Assembly: GCA_030035585.1 (NCBI GenBank)
Contig: CM057461.1
Location: 166,171,624-166,235,623, forward strand
Length of the DNA: 64,000 bases
DNA from: Dugong dugon
Lineage: Eukaryota > Chordata > Mammalia > Sirenia > Dugongidae
Direction: 5' to 3'
Every line of letters starts with the position of its first letter. Position 1 is the stretch's first letter. Position numbers and translations under genes: made by a program. This document shows positions 1-10,498 of this stretch, one piece after another. The notes below the pieces were generated by a model. It saw only the letters and a program-made list of their open reading frames with translations, searched no databases and had not been told where the DNA came from.

Positions 1-264
1 GTAGCGTATTGCTTAGATAATTTTATATCAACAGCTATGCACAAGGCTGAATTTTTTTAAATCTACTGCAAATTACAACTTTCCTTATGAATGACCCGTT
101 TAAAATTCACAAATAAGCACAGAGATGGTAAGAGAAGCTTTATTCTGAGGACTGCCTGTCCCACACACAAAAATTAACCATGCAGCACTATCATCTTCAC
201 TGTGTTAAAATTTGATATACGGTAAGTGCCTGTGTGTTGTTTATTTTATTATAGTGGCATTATA
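1..264. other. AT-rich sequence, nothing recognised
   Basis: No coding potential, RNA gene or repeat family recognised. If the CpG island at 2.5-3.5 kb starts a leftward gene, this stretch would lie in its first intron. Confidence 0.4.
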
Positions 265-478
265 GGAAAGTGGCTAAGAGTACAAGCTGAAGAATTAGCC
301 TGCCTGGTTTCAAATCCAACTCTGACACTTTACAGTTCTGTAACCTTTGGGCTGTGCCTATTTCCTCAGATAATAGGGGAATCAATTTCACAGGGCTATG
401 ATGAGGGTTAAGTGAGTCAATACAAGTAAAGTGTTCAGAACACTGCATGTTATATAGTAGACACTTTTTATTATTACT
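265..478 (+). mobile_element. MIR SINE
   Basis: The MIR pattern is readable along its length: a GTGGCTAAGAGT head, TTTCAAATCCAACTCTGACA in the tRNA-like part, a decayed TAACCTTTGGGC core, then the AAAGTGTTCAGAACACTGC and TAGTAGACACT tail. It is heavily diverged, as expected for this ancient family. A short ORF through it is incidental. Confidence 0.8.
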
Positions 479-1334
479 GGTTTCAAATACATTTTACATG
501 AGATTTAAATCAAACATCGGCAGAACCTCTGAAGCACCTCCTCAAAATTCTAGAGTTTAAAACAGTTTGAAAACCAGTGATCAAATCCAAACCACTGATT
601 TAACAGGTGAAGGAAATGAGAGACCAACATTAGTGACTTGTCACATATCTTGTTTCACTAATTTTCCTAAAAATAAGAGTTTCGAATTAACATTACTAAT
701 GGTGACATTCAACTATGTCCAAAGCAAGGCAAAGTCATGAGATTATATCACGTGTCCAAGAATCTGTGGATAGTGTGATGGCCATCTACAACATTAATCT
801 AATAAATAATTATGCAGTCAGAAAACGAATAGGGTAGGAACCAAAAGGCAGTGAAACTAAACGAAAAGACATCATAATTACTCTCAAAAAGGCAATGGTT
901 AAAAACACCTCCTTAGAAAAAAAGTGTTAAACTATTTATAAAACCAAACTATTTTGATCAAGAGTTTTAGGCACACCTAATACATGCTTACTCCTCCACT
1001 CCTTACTTACTATACAACCTTAGTGAGACCTTTGAGTCTGAAAAATTAGCTGCTGCTTCTACCAAAGAGAGCTAATATTCATCACAAGGAAACAGCTACA
1101 AATTATTCTTTATTAAATTCAAACAGGAGAGCAGCAGCCCAAATAACACTAAATGTCTAAGCCAAAGAATTATGTATTAAGCTTTGTAGACATTTTTGTA
1201 CTTATCTGAATAGGACTAGAGCTGGTCTCTGAGAAATTCACAACACAAAAAGCAAAATAAGAGACAATCTTTGAAGGTCAACTCAACAAGAGCTAAAAGG
1301 CTTTTGAGTGTCTCTATTTTGCCCTTCCCACGAG
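479..1334. other. AT-rich unique sequence
   Basis: No repeat family, exon or RNA gene recognised. Possible first-intron sequence of a leftward gene. Confidence 0.4.
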
Positions 1335-1575
1335 GGTCTCCCTCCTCAATCCAGTTATCAAAGAATAGCACCACCTCTTCTTGGAATGTCCTTCCCCTTG
1401 TCATCTCCGTCTGCTGAAATCCTACCCATGCTTAAAGGTTCCACTTAAATGACGCCGCTTCCATAAATTTTTCCCCAACGCCCCCAATCTAAAATTAATC
1501 TCACTCCTTTTTACTCCCCTATTCTGAACCTCTACATCAACATTTATTATATAATACATTGGACTGCAATTAGCT
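1335..1575 (+). mobile_element. L2 LINE 3' fragment
   Basis: The pyrimidine-rich pattern of the L2 3' end is visible: TTCTTGGAATGTCCTTCCCC, then a CTTAAAGGTTCCACTTAAATG part, then the CATTTATTATATAATAC part. It is old and indel-rich, so the ends are approximate. Confidence 0.6.
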
Positions 1576-1654
1576 ATATTCACTTCTCCTCCTCCACCCT
1601 ACATTCTCCCTCAAGAAAATCCCCCAGAGAGCCATAAGGGAGAGAGAAATGGAA

Positions 1655-1885
1655 TTAACATTTGTTAAACACCTCAGTACCAGGCAAGGTGCTAGGCATT
1701 TTACATACATTATGTCACATAATCTGTTTGACAGCCATCAGGGGAGGTAAATAGGTGTTGTTACTTCCATTTTACCAATGAGACAACATACTCCGAGTTC
1801 AATAGCTTATCCAATGTCAAACTGCTAGTCAATTCCAGTGCTCATGGAACGCTGGTTTCCCTGGCTCCAAAGAGCTCTAAGGAAA
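1655..1885 (-). mobile_element. MIR SINE (reverse)
   Basis: Reverse-strand MIR landmarks occur in order: CAGGCAAGGTGCTAGGCATT, TTACATACATTATGTCACAT, CCATTTTACCAATGAGACAA, then CTGGTTTCCCTGGCTCCAAA near the head. Strongly diverged. Confidence 0.75.
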
Positions 1886-2559
1886 CCACCTTGCTGTAGG
1901 TCTTGTTCACACACCTTGCCTAAAAGACAGTAGGTATTCCATAAATATGTGTTGAATTAAATAGTCTCATGGACTCAGTACCACCCTTTTTAATAATCCG
2001 ATCACGTCTCACCTCTAGCCAGTTACCTTTACTGATCCTTTTCAGGGGATTTTACATCCACCGGCAGCTCTCCACATCGTGAAAAATGCTGCAGACATCA
2101 ACCCTTACTGGGCGGTTCAGTTAAGAACCTTTCAATCCCTCCAGCTTTCCCCAACAGCTCTTTCCAGAATATAAGAAAGGCACACAGAAGGCGTATTTGA
2201 TGTAACACTTATACCCTTCCCAAAAGCTCTTATTTCATACTAAGCCACGTCTTCGGGCTTATTAGCAATAAGGCTTACGCGGTTTCCAACTCACACTGTG
2301 GGGACACCCTAAGACACCGACTGAATAAGAAAACCACATCTTCTTTCAAATCGTCTTAAAATTGATGGCATCTTAACACTATTTCACATCCTCCCCCCAT
2401 GAACTGCAGCTTGGATTTCCGGCGGGAATGTACATACACACAGAGAGATAAAATGGGGCTAAAAAAGCAATGGAGTAATTTACTTAGCCTGCTTAATTAT
2501 AAAGACACAGAAGGCGCCCCGCCTTTCTAAATCTCTGCACTGAACTCATCTCTGAAAGA
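1886..2559. other. Unique sequence bordering the CpG island
   Basis: Moderately AT-rich flank leading into the island. I see no exon, acceptor with coding sequence, or repeat that I can name. Confidence 0.4.
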
Positions 2560-2928
2560 TGGGGGTGGGAGTATCTCAGACATCGAATCGCTGGTTTCTG
2601 CGGCTGGTTTCGAAGGCTCGTCGAGGGAGGTTCCTCTCCTACCCGCGGTCCGGGGCCACCAGCCCATGGTGCCGGGTTGGAGAAGCCCAACCGCACCCTT
2701 CCCAGGCGACCCCAGATCTCATTGTCTCCCTCCCTCGCGGCCCCCAGGAGAGTGGGGTGCAGCTCAGGCCCCACCGACTCCCACCCACCGACCGGCCACC
2801 TCTCCGGGCGCGGTCCAGCGGGCCGGGTCCGGGCCAGCAGCGAGCCCGCCCCAGGCTGCGCCCGCCCGCACCAAGCCCGGATGGCTAGGCTGCGCGCCGG
2901 GAAAATGGAGGCTAGAGCGGCGGCAGCG

Positions 2929-2935
2929 CCTTACC
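2929..2935 (-). other. Alternative splice donor, leftward
   Basis: Minus-strand GCG then GTAAGG (CCTTAC on the plus strand at 2929-2934), a good donor match 57 bp downstream of the 2992 donor. It could give a longer form of the same first exon. Supported by sequence match only. Confidence 0.4.
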
Positions 2936-2991
2936 GCCCCGCGCCCGGCCGGCTCCTTTCCCTGGCCCCAAAGGCGAGACCGAGCACTCAC

Positions 2992-3250
2992 CGCGACAGC
3001 TGCTTGGCTCTCCGGCGGCCCCGACTACTATAGCTGCCCCGGGCTGGGCAGCCGCAGCTCGCGCCCCTGCTCCTCCTCCCCAGGCGCGGCGCTCCTCCCG
3101 GAGACGCAGCAAGCGCCGGCAGCTCCGCGCCGGGCGCTCCGTGACTGACTGACTAACTGACCCGGTGGCGACCGCAGGGCGGGAGCGCCAGGCGGCCAGC
3201 TGGGAGGGGCGGCCGCAGCGCCCAGCGGCGGCGGTTCCGAGTTCGGCCGC
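2992..3250 (-). other. Candidate non-coding first exon, leftward gene
   Basis: On the minus strand the island contains GCTGTCGCG followed by GTGAGT (donor over 2986-2991, last exonic base 2992), a near-consensus 5' splice site. The exon would start at an unmapped site in the GC-rich core; 3250 is only a guess. I see no convincing Kozak-initiated conserved protein, so it is probably 5' UTR, with the coding exons beyond the left edge. I cannot identify the gene. Confidence 0.5.
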
Positions 3251-3346
3251 GTCCGGCCGAGGCGCAGAAGGCGGGGCTGAGGGCCGGGCGGCCGACCGGC
3301 CGACCGACTCCCGACGGGCCGCTCGCTCCCCCGCCCGCGGCCAGCC

Positions 3347-3353
3347 ACTCACT
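3347..3353 (-). other. Upstream alternative donor overlapping ETS site
   Basis: Minus-strand CGCCGGAA then GTGAGT (ACTCAC on the plus strand at 3347-3352). The same bases complete the ETS consensus CCGGAAGTG. It is therefore either a factor-binding site, the donor of a more distal first exon, or both. The binding-site reading is the safer one. Confidence 0.35.
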
Positions 3354-3530
3354 TCCGGCGCAGGCCGCCGCGCCCGCCCCTCCCGGGCGCCCTCCCGCAC
3401 CCCACGCCCCCCGCCCGCGCCCCTTGCCCGCCCTTCCCTCTGGCGCCGGACCGCACCCAGCCGAGGCTGGCCTCGGTGCCCCGCCTTTCCTCCGCGCGTC
3501 CCTGTGAACCGCCTCCAGGAACGAGTGAAT

Positions 3531-4639
3531 CAGAGAATGAATGAATGAGGAAGGAAAATCCCGTTGCTGGCCCACCCTCTGCTAGCCTTTCCTGTCCTCG
3601 TCCGTCCTAGGGCCCTGGGAGACACCGGAGCATTGAGCAGATCTCTCAAGGAGCTAAATGCAGTAACTTTATGTCATCCATTTTATTCAAGGACCCCAGA
3701 AACGCATCAGATGTTGTCTTGAGCACTTACAGGACCATTGTCTTTGAAATCTGTGAGGCCTTTTTTTAGGAAATCCCCTTTTGACCAACAACTGTCTCTG
3801 CAGTTTCATACATTGTATTGTGAAGCTCTTAGAAATTGGACGTTTCAAATACCTTTAATTACTTTTTAACTTTGAAATCTGCTTATCATGTGCGCTTAAG
3901 TAATTCCTGTCAGCCCTTATTGAAATTATTTAGGAGAAGGGTGTTGGCAGTAGTTCTTTAATAGTATTTCTTCATTTTTCCTTATCACCAGGCTCTAAAT
4001 TACTCAGTGATTATTCTGATACAGGCTTGACTCAGCTAAACTTTTAGATTTTAATTTATATCTTTATTTTGACCTTCGCCTAAGTTGATCAAAGGAAGAG
4101 AAGAAAATGGAAGTAAATCATTTTTTGTTTTGCTACATGCAAGGCACATTTATTGACAGCATTAAAACAATTGTCAAAACAAGAGTGTGACCTGGAATTG
4201 GTTGCCATGAACATTCCTTTTTCATGTCTTCCCATCTGCATGCTAAGAGTTTTTGTATCTTGATTTTTATTTGCACAGATAAATAATTGACTGTATATTT
4301 CTGTGATCCTGGCTTCCTTTCTAAGAACCAGAGTGTTCATTTCTCTGTCCTGGGGACAAATCCTGGTTTGGCTAATTGCATTCCTTCTTCCTGATATTCT
4401 TGAGGACTTTCAAGTGGTTTCAGTCTTTTTTAGCAATCTGTTCCAAACTGGTACACAATCTGTTTCAAACTGGTAGCACCACAGAATACGGTTACTGGCT
4501 GCATTTCACACTTGAGATATCTGTACTTTAGAAACATAAATGCACTTTTGTATTTTAAGTTCAGTAGGTACTTTCATATTCTTGTGTAGAATAATTTTAT
4601 GTTTTATAAATGAAGGTGATGTTCTGACCAATTCCTGTA
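3531..4639. other. Unique AT-rich flank right of the island
   Basis: Begins with a short ATGA-type simple repeat at the island edge (3,530-3,548). No exon, RNA gene or nameable repeat is visible after it. Confidence 0.4.
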
Positions 4640-4820
4640 GCCCTCCGTACCTTTCTTGTGGAATTCATCACTCACTATCTCTAATTATAGTTATTTCAGT
4701 AAGTTATTACTTCCCCTAAAAGAATGAAATACACTAACTGGTTTATTCATCCTTATAGCTTCCACAATATCTAGCACAGTAGCTTGCACAATAAATATTT
4801 TTAAATTAATAAATGCTTTA
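4640..4820 (+). mobile_element. Probable L2 3' end
   Basis: Contains the layout of an L2 tail, ending with ATCTAGCACAGTAGCTTGCA and AATAAATATTTTTAAATTAA. Too diverged to be certain. Confidence 0.45.
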
Positions 4821-5164
4821 ACATTTTTGATAAGGGTGATAATTTCATACAAATCTGTCTACAGCCTCTCAACCCATTTCCCTTGTGACCAGGTTTGCTG
4901 AGATTAGACACACCTGAGTGCCAAACCTAATAAATCTGTATTGTTATCAAATGTTATTTCCAGGCTGTATTATACTGTACAAGGAAGATACTGACTTCAA
5001 AATCTGTTTAAAGAAAATAATAGGACATTGTTGTCCTTTTAAGATGGCTCTTAGCCAACTCTCTCACCTCCAAGTGCTTACGTTGGTCCAGGCTAATTAG
5101 AAAACAAAACAAAGTCACTTTCAGCCACTAAGAAAAGTGAGCAGATTCTCCTTGGTCATTTAAA
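4821..5164. other. Unassigned sequence
   Basis: No gene or repeat recognised. The 60-codon ORF at 4918-5100 has no visible features and is probably chance. Confidence 0.35.
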
Positions 5165-5409
5165 CCATGGAATCATTCATTCATTCAATGACAGTTTCTT
5201 GAGCTCCAGCTAAGGCCTAGGAATACAGAGACAAGAAAGGCATAGTGGTTCCTGGCCTCAAAAGTCACACAGTCTAGCGGATAAAGGAGATAAGGTAGTC
5301 ATTATCAGAATACAGAGTCCACACTCATGAGTCAGGAAGCCTTCCCAGAGGAGGGGATTTTTGAGCTGAGTGTTCAAAGTCAGGGAGGAGCCAACCAGAT
5401 GTAGACGAA
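5165..5409 (-). mobile_element. L2 LINE fragment, split by an LTR
   Basis: Reverse-strand L2 3' pattern: ATTCATTCATTCAATGAC, GAATACAGAGACAAGAAAGG, then GGAAGCCTTCCCAGAGGAGG. It is interrupted at 5410 by the LTR; similar purine-rich L2-like sequence resumes after 5890. Confidence 0.65.
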
Positions 5410-5890
5410 TGTCATGGTTTGCATGATGTCCCCCCAAGAATGTGTGTATCAGTTTGGCTGGGCCATGATTCCTGGTACTGTGTGATTTTCCTGCATGTTG
5501 TAAACCTGCCTCTATGATGTCAATGAGGGAGGATGGGTGGCAGTTGTGTTAGTAAGGCAGGACTAAATCTACAAGACTGGACTGTGTCCTGAGGCAATCT
5601 CTTGAGATATAAAAGACATAAGTGAGCAGAGAGACAGGGGGACCTCACACCATCAAGAAAGCAGTGCTGGGAGCAGAGTGCATCCTTTGGACTGGGGTCC
5701 CTGCACCAAGAAGCTCCTAGTCCAGGGGAACACTGATGAGAAGGCAGATAGAGAGAGAAAGTGTTCCCCTGGAGCCGACGCCCTGAATTTGGACTTTTAG
5801 CCTACTTTGACGGTGAGGAAATAAACTTCTCTTTGTTAAAACCATCCACTTGTGGTATTTCTGTTATAGCAGCACTAGATGACTGAGACA
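5410..5890 (+). mobile_element. Solo LTR, afrotherian MaLR-like family
   Basis: A 481-bp element starting TGTCATGG and ending TGACTGAGACA, the TG...CA ends expected of an LTR. Flanked by ACGAA (5405-5409) and ACGAG (5891-5895), a 5-bp target duplication with one mismatch. It carries a TATAAAAG box near 5,610 and an AATAAA signal near 5,819, the usual U3/R arrangement. No internal viral coding sequence is attached. The 5-bp duplication and similarity to MLT1-type LTRs point to the ERVL/MaLR group; family assignment is from memory. Confidence 0.8.
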
Positions 5891-5895
5891 ACGAG

Positions 5896-6160
5896 GGAAC
5901 AGGTATTCTAGACAAAACCAACAATAACCATGTTGATGGCAACAACTTGGATGAGATGTGACGCAGGTCTCAATAAAAGCAGAGGCAGTGAAAGGGAGAG
6001 GAGGGCCTGGATGGGAGAAATATTAAGAAGGTGGAATCTACAGGAATGATTGAATACTTGATGTGAGGGAGGGAATGAGAGGAAGACATCTAGGACGACC
6101 CTCGGCATTCTGTTTTGGCAGACTGACTGGATGGTGATGGTGTTCCCCGAAGTAGAGACC
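5896..6160 (-). mobile_element. L2-like continuation
   Basis: Purine-rich GGGAGAGGAGGGCCTGGATG and GAATCTACAGGAATGATTGA segments resemble the upstream part of reverse-strand L2 copies. It probably belongs to the element cut at 5410. Confidence 0.45.
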
Positions 6161-6251
6161 CCAGAAGCAGAAGCAGGTTTCAGGGGACTGACTGAACACC
6201 TGTGATAGAAAGAGTAGAAAGTACCATAAATCCAGGCACCTAAAAGGATCT

Positions 6252-6549
6252 CAGTCCATCATTTCCCAAAGTGTGCTCCTTGGGACCCTACTTCCCCAGG
6301 ATTTTAGTAGGTATGATGCCAAAAATCAAAAGTACTTTTAATCGAATAAGTGAGAAGTACTAGGTTAAACAAAGTTCAATGGGTTTCGAAACTGGAGGGT
6401 TTTTCAGTGGTTTTAATATGTTCATGTGTACTGTGAATTTCTAATAGATATTATATACAGCATTTCCCAAATGTATTTGGCCATGAAACTTTTTTTCAAT
6501 GGAACATCTCATAAGACGTGTTCCACCAAACACATTTTGGGAAATGCTG
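6252..6549. mobile_element. hAT-like non-autonomous DNA transposon
   Basis: The right end reads, on the reverse strand, CAGCATTTCCCAAAATGTG. A similar start (CATTTCCCAAAGTGTG near 6,260) lies at the left, and a second copy (CAGCATTTCCCAAATG) at 6458. The inner pair, 6458-6480 and 6526-6549, forms a long inverted repeat. CAG...CTG ends with CCCAAA motifs are typical of mammalian hAT (Charlie/Tip100-type) remnants. I do not find a clear 8-bp target duplication. Confidence 0.55.
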
Positions 6550-6574
6550 ACCTAACCTAAGCCAGATTTTTGGC

Positions 6575-6735
6575 TTATAGTAGAGAAAACTGTAGTCCTA
6601 AGAGATGAAATGACTTGCCTAAAGTTAAATAGCTATTCCTGGCAGATGTTGGACTAGAATCCATATCATTTGATCTCACTCCCATGCTCTTTTCACTACA
6701 TATCACTTTATGAGCTACAAACTCATTCCAGCATC
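6575..6735 (-). mobile_element. MIR SINE fragment
   Basis: Reverse MIR landmarks: TGAAATGACTTGCCTAAAGT, then TTGGACTAGAATCCATATC, then CATGCTCTTTTCACTAC. Diverged and truncated. Confidence 0.65.
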
Positions 6736-7634
6736 TCCACCAACTCATGGGGAGAAAAATAGAATTATACATTTATCTTTTTAAATAAGGTTTCAAGTTA
6801 GTAATTTTTAAAGCTATGTTAATTTTAATGATTATTACTTCACAAAGGTAAAAAGATTTGGACATGGGCAAAGTGGGACCAATTATTACCTTAGTATGAG
6901 CTTTCTGATAACTGAGCAAGCAACAACCTTATAAAATTAAATCATCTAACTAAACAGGACATTCATCTAGTCACCTTAGCCCTGAGGTAGCTTTAAATAA
7001 AATAAAATCTCAGGAATGGATAGAAACATTAAAACTCTTACCTGAAATTTTAGTGTTGATTTTTTCCCCTTTATTATGAAGGAAAGGATAAGTTCTAAAA
7101 TGCCTGGGACTATGCGAATCCACACCAAGTTTTGGCTTCTTCTCTGGCACAACTCTCCTGATTCTGAAGACTCTAAAAGCTAATGGACAGAAGATTTTCA
7201 TATCCTAAATTCATAGTCCTAATCCCCAGAAGAGAAGTTCCTATTCTCAGAAAAATAAGATAAATTGTTTATTCCCAAAACACTTCTTAGGACTATAGGA
7301 TGACTTTCGTTTTAAGAGTAGCTTCTACACACATTTAGTTTGAAACTAGGTATCATCATTTTAATAAATGCTTCAGTAATTTATAAAATACTTGTTTCAT
7401 TTTTAAATGCTGTATTCATTTTTAGTAGCCAGAGTAAGGACCATCACCTGTAGCATACATATGTTGAGTGAGTAAATGAATAATTACTTTAAAAATTCAG
7501 TAGGTATAAGTAGTGGGGAAAGCACTGCTTAATTATCAATTTATCAGAACTATTTCTTTAGTGTCTGCTGTTTCTCCAGCTTTGTCTAATCACTTGAAGG
7601 AATACTAGAGAAATACAAGAAATAGTCTCTTATT
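6736..7634. other. AT-rich unique sequence
   Basis: No gene or nameable repeat seen. Short ORFs (for example 7010-7201 minus) show no family features. Confidence 0.4.
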
Positions 7635-8480
7635 TTTAAAAATGATGCTACCCATTGTTGGCAAGGATGGAAGGAAACAGGCATCTCATATTCCACAGGT
7701 GAGAATGTGAAATGTTACAACCGTATTCTGGAAGGCAGTTTGGCAAAGGACAATAAAATACCCTAAAATGTGCATCCCTTTGATTAAGTAAGTTCTCTTC
7801 TACAAATTTATTTCAAGGAATAAGTAAAATATTAGCTAGGATATTGAAGATTATAGTTAATAATTAGCAATCACCTAAATGTCCAGCAATAAGGGGTTGG
7901 TCAAGAAAATGATGATTTGTCCTAAATTCCCAAGAGTATCTATTTAGATACGTCAGAAATTCCATGAGAAATAGGGAGAGCTGGCCATTGTTAAGATACA
8001 CCATCTTCACGTCATGAGAAACATGGCTTGTGAGCCGTGTGTTTAGAGCGAAGGGAGTTATTTCAAGATTGCACTGCACGATACTAAAGTTAGCATTCCC
8101 GGAAAATTCAGGCTAAGGGCACTTTGCTAGACTTGAGCATAGAGGTCATAGAGAAATTAGTATATGAAGATTTACGGTTTCAGTATTTAGGTCTGTAGTG
8201 AAGCCAGACTTTGTATGCATAGATTTTTGTGACAATAAAAAAAAGAAAAGAAAATGGTAATTTGTAGAAGAATATTTATTGATATGAAATGAAAAGCTGT
8301 TCACTATATATTAATATATTTTTTAAAAAGCTACAAATGCAGTTTGAGCTCACAGAAAAACACATTATATAGAAAAGATTTAGAAGGAAATACAACAAGG
8401 AGACAAATGTGGTTATTGTAGAGTGGTATGATTATGGTAGTTTATTTCTTTTTCTTTTAACAATGAATTTGTATTCTTTA
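7635..8480 (+). mobile_element. Old L1 3' region, fragmented
   Basis: Recognisable ancient L1M-type 3' sequence: CATTGTTGGCAAGGATGGAA, GGAAGGCAGTTTGGCAAAG, then AATCACCTAAATGTCCAGCA and GGTTGGTCAAGAAAATGATG. Part of 7,930-8,280 does not fit and may be an insertion or divergence; L1-like sequence (GAAAAGCTGTTCACTATATA) follows. Confidence 0.6.
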
Positions 8481-8584
8481 ACTCAAAATTAAAATGAATG
8501 AACTAAATCAATATTTATCAAGATAATAAAGCTCTAAAATAAAAAACATTGAGGAAAAAACACACAAGGCATATATTCTGTAAT

Positions 8585-8736
8585 CCCCATTGCTGTCTAA
8601 TCAATTCCAACTCATAGCGACCACTAGGACAGAGTAGAACTGCCCTGTAGGGTTTCCAAGGAGCAGCTGGTGGATTTGCCCTGCCAACCTTTTGGGTAGC
8701 AGCCGTATCTCTTAATCACTATGCCACCAGGACTCC
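8585..8736 (-). mobile_element. AfroSINE, short form
   Basis: Reverse complement of the AfroSINE consensus shared by the other copies here: CAATTCCAACTCATAGCGACC, ACAGAGTAGAACTGCCC, then GGTTTCCAAGGAGCAGCTGG, ending CCACCAGGACTCC. The tRNA-like head, with the Pol III A and B box region, lies at the right end. Confidence 0.9.
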
Positions 8737-9200
8737 ATATTCTGTAATAGTAAATAAAATTAATTTTAATTTTAAAAGGGATCTCCACTTTCAAGAAACG
8801 CTGTTGATGAGACAAGACAAGAGCGTATGAAAGAACGGGAGAACAATAAATACTAAGCTCTGATACAGACTCTAAGTACAAGAAGAGTTAAGAGAGGAGA
8901 GAAATTGAGACTGGAGCAGGTTAAGATACGCCATGGAAAAAGTAAGACTTAGCTGGGGCTTGGAATCTGAACACCGTGGGAGAAGCAGAGTTAGGGGCAG
9001 TAACATAAGGTGAGGCAAGGGCCTCACATGGTGGAGGACCTTGCTAGACCATTCTAGACACATCCCGCCCCTCCCAGTCTAATATTAGTAACTGCAGAAC
9101 ACTCAGTCTCTACCTGTAAATGCTTCTTTCTGCTTCTTTCACACAGGTGGGATTTACACACCCTATGTAACATAAATACGTAGTAAACTGGGCATTGGCA
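8737..9200. other. Unassigned sequence
   Basis: Purine-rich stretches around 8,880-9,050 faintly resemble reverse L2. No gene is seen. Confidence 0.3.
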
Positions 9201-9397
9201 TTCCTGGGCCGAAAGAACGGTTAACACTCAGTTACTAACCAAAAGGTTGACGGTTGCAGTCCACCCAGAGGCTCCTCAGAAGAAAGGCCTGGTGATATAC
9301 TTCCATTAAATCAGCCACTGAAAACCCTACATAGCTCAGTTTTACTGTGATGCATATGGCTCACCATGAGTCAGAATTGACTCGAGGGCAACTGGTT
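9201..9397 (+). mobile_element. AfroSINE, long form, degraded
   Basis: Starts TTCCTGGGCC, has the CTAACCAAAAGGTTGACGGTT B-box area, the AGGCCTGGTGATATACTTCC segment that marks the longer form, and ends AGTCAGAATTGACTCGAGGG. More diverged than neighbouring copies. Confidence 0.8.
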
Positions 9398-9450
9398 GAA
9401 CAGGGTATCACATATCCTTTGTAATTCATACACATATATATGTATATATG

Positions 9451-9605
9451 TTGTTGTTAGGTGCCCTTGAGTCGGTTCCGACTCATAGCGACCCTATAGG
9501 ACAGAGTAAAACTGCCCCATGGGGTTTCCAAGGAGTGGCCGATGGATTTGAATGGCTGACCTTTCGGTTAGCAGCCCAGCTCTTAACCACTACACCACCA
9601 GGGCT
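9451..9605 (-). mobile_element. AfroSINE, short form
   Basis: Near-intact reverse copy: TTGTTGTTAGGTGCC tail, AGTCGGTTCCGACTCATAGC, GGGTTTCCAAGGAGTGG, and CTACACCACCAGGGCTC at the head. Sits between a TA-rich microsatellite and a CT run. Confidence 0.92.
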
Positions 9606-9910
9606 CTCTCTCTCTCTCTATGCAACTAAAATAGCATTTAAATATATGTATAAGTATATAAGTATATATACATTTAAAAGTTATTTTAGTTGTTTTTTTA
9701 GGGGTAAACCTGTTTTGGAAGCATTTTATCTGCAAAATCTGCAGAACTGGACTTTTCCAGATGTTTACTTAGAACAAATACAAACTATTATGCAAGAGCA
9801 ATCATCACAACCTTTACCCTTGTCAATGTTCTGGCATATACACCAATCAGGCCACAAATGAATTTAACCAATATGAACTCAGCAATTCCGGGATTTCCCA
9901 CGCATGTTAA
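9606..9910. other. AT-rich spacer with CT/TA repeats
   Basis: Opens with a CT run and TATATG repeats. The 137-codon ORF spanning 9448-9861 is an AfroSINE read through into this spacer and is not a gene. Confidence 0.5.
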
Positions 9911-9988
9911 CCCTTTGCAGTGGACTTGATTCCGACTCACAGTGATCCTGTAGGACAGATTGGAACTGCCCCACAGGTTTCCAAGGCT
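9911..9988 (-). mobile_element. AfroSINE 3' fragment
   Basis: TTGATTCCGACTCACAGTGA, then GGACAGATTGGAACTGCCC and GTTTCCAAGGCT; 5'-truncated, with the head missing. Confidence 0.8.
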
Positions 9989-10090
9989 ATTGTTAAGCTA
10001 GCTTTGGAACTTCATAACTACACTGTTAGTAGTAGTAGTAGCTACATAGGTGAACTGAAATAGTGAATTACTAATGTCTAGTGCCTAATA

Positions 10091-10236
10091 GGAGCCCTCG
10101 TGGCACAGTGGTTAAGAGCTCAGCTGCTAACCAAAACATTGGCAGTTCTGATCCACCAGCCACTCCTTCGAAACCCTATGGGGCAGTTCTACTTTGTCCT
10201 ATAGGGTCTCTATGAGTTGGAATCAACTTGACAGGA
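10091..10236 (+). mobile_element. AfroSINE, short form
   Basis: Starts GGAGCCCTCGTGGCACAGTG (A box), continues CTGCTAACCAAAACATTGG, then TACTTTGTCCTATAGGGTCT and ATGAGTTGGAATCAACTTGA. Confidence 0.9.
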
Positions 10237-10300
10237 AAGAGCAGGGCGGAACATGAACTTCCATCAACTATTACCTAAGTTTGGGGTATTGCTGGGTCAA

Positions 10301-10498
10301 GGGTTCCTGGTGGCACAATGGTTAGGTCCTGTGCTGCTAAAAGAAAGGTCATTGTTTGAACCCACCACTCTGTAGGAGAAAAGACCTGGTGATCTGCTTC
10401 TGTAAAGATTACAGTCTAGGAAACTCTATGGAGCAGTTCTACTCTGTCCTATAGAGTCGCTATGAATCGACTCAATGGCTCCTAACAATAACAACAAA
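10301..10498 (+). mobile_element. AfroSINE, long form with RTE-like tail
   Basis: Starts GGGTTCCTGGTGGCACAATG, has the AAGACCTGGTGATCTGCTTC segment, and ends GGCTCCTAACAATAACAACAA. The 3' end therefore matches the RTE tail rather than the GGTTTGG type. Confidence 0.9.

Larger units (their letters stand above)
2560..3530 (-). promoter_or_regulatory. CpG island promoter
   Basis: A run of nearly 1 kb with very high G+C and undepleted CpG, against an AT-rich window. GC-box sequences of the GGGGCGG type occur on both strands (for example near 2,936, 3,207 and 3,277). A consensus ETS/GABP site, CCGGAAGTG on the minus strand, lies near 3,350-3,358. There is no well-placed canonical TATA box, as is usual for housekeeping-type island promoters. 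The overlapping long ORFs in several frames (for example 2912-3400 minus and 2666-3148 plus) are a by-product of the GC content. Leftward direction is inferred from splice donors found only on the minus strand; bidirectional activity cannot be excluded. Confidence 0.88.

Noticed and set aside
3028..3036. CTATAGTAG on the minus strand as a TATA box
   Set aside because: Lacks a good TATAWA core and lies only about 40 bp from the best splice donor, too close for a normal first exon; the island looks TATA-less.
2666..3575. Overlapping 100-160 codon ORFs on both strands in the CpG island
   Set aside because: Open in several frames at once, rich in Pro/Ala/Arg/Gly, no domain or conserved start. 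This is the expected effect of high G+C.
9448..9861. 137-codon plus-strand ORF
   Set aside because: Its first third is an AfroSINE read in reverse and the rest is simple repeat and AT-rich spacer; no protein family.
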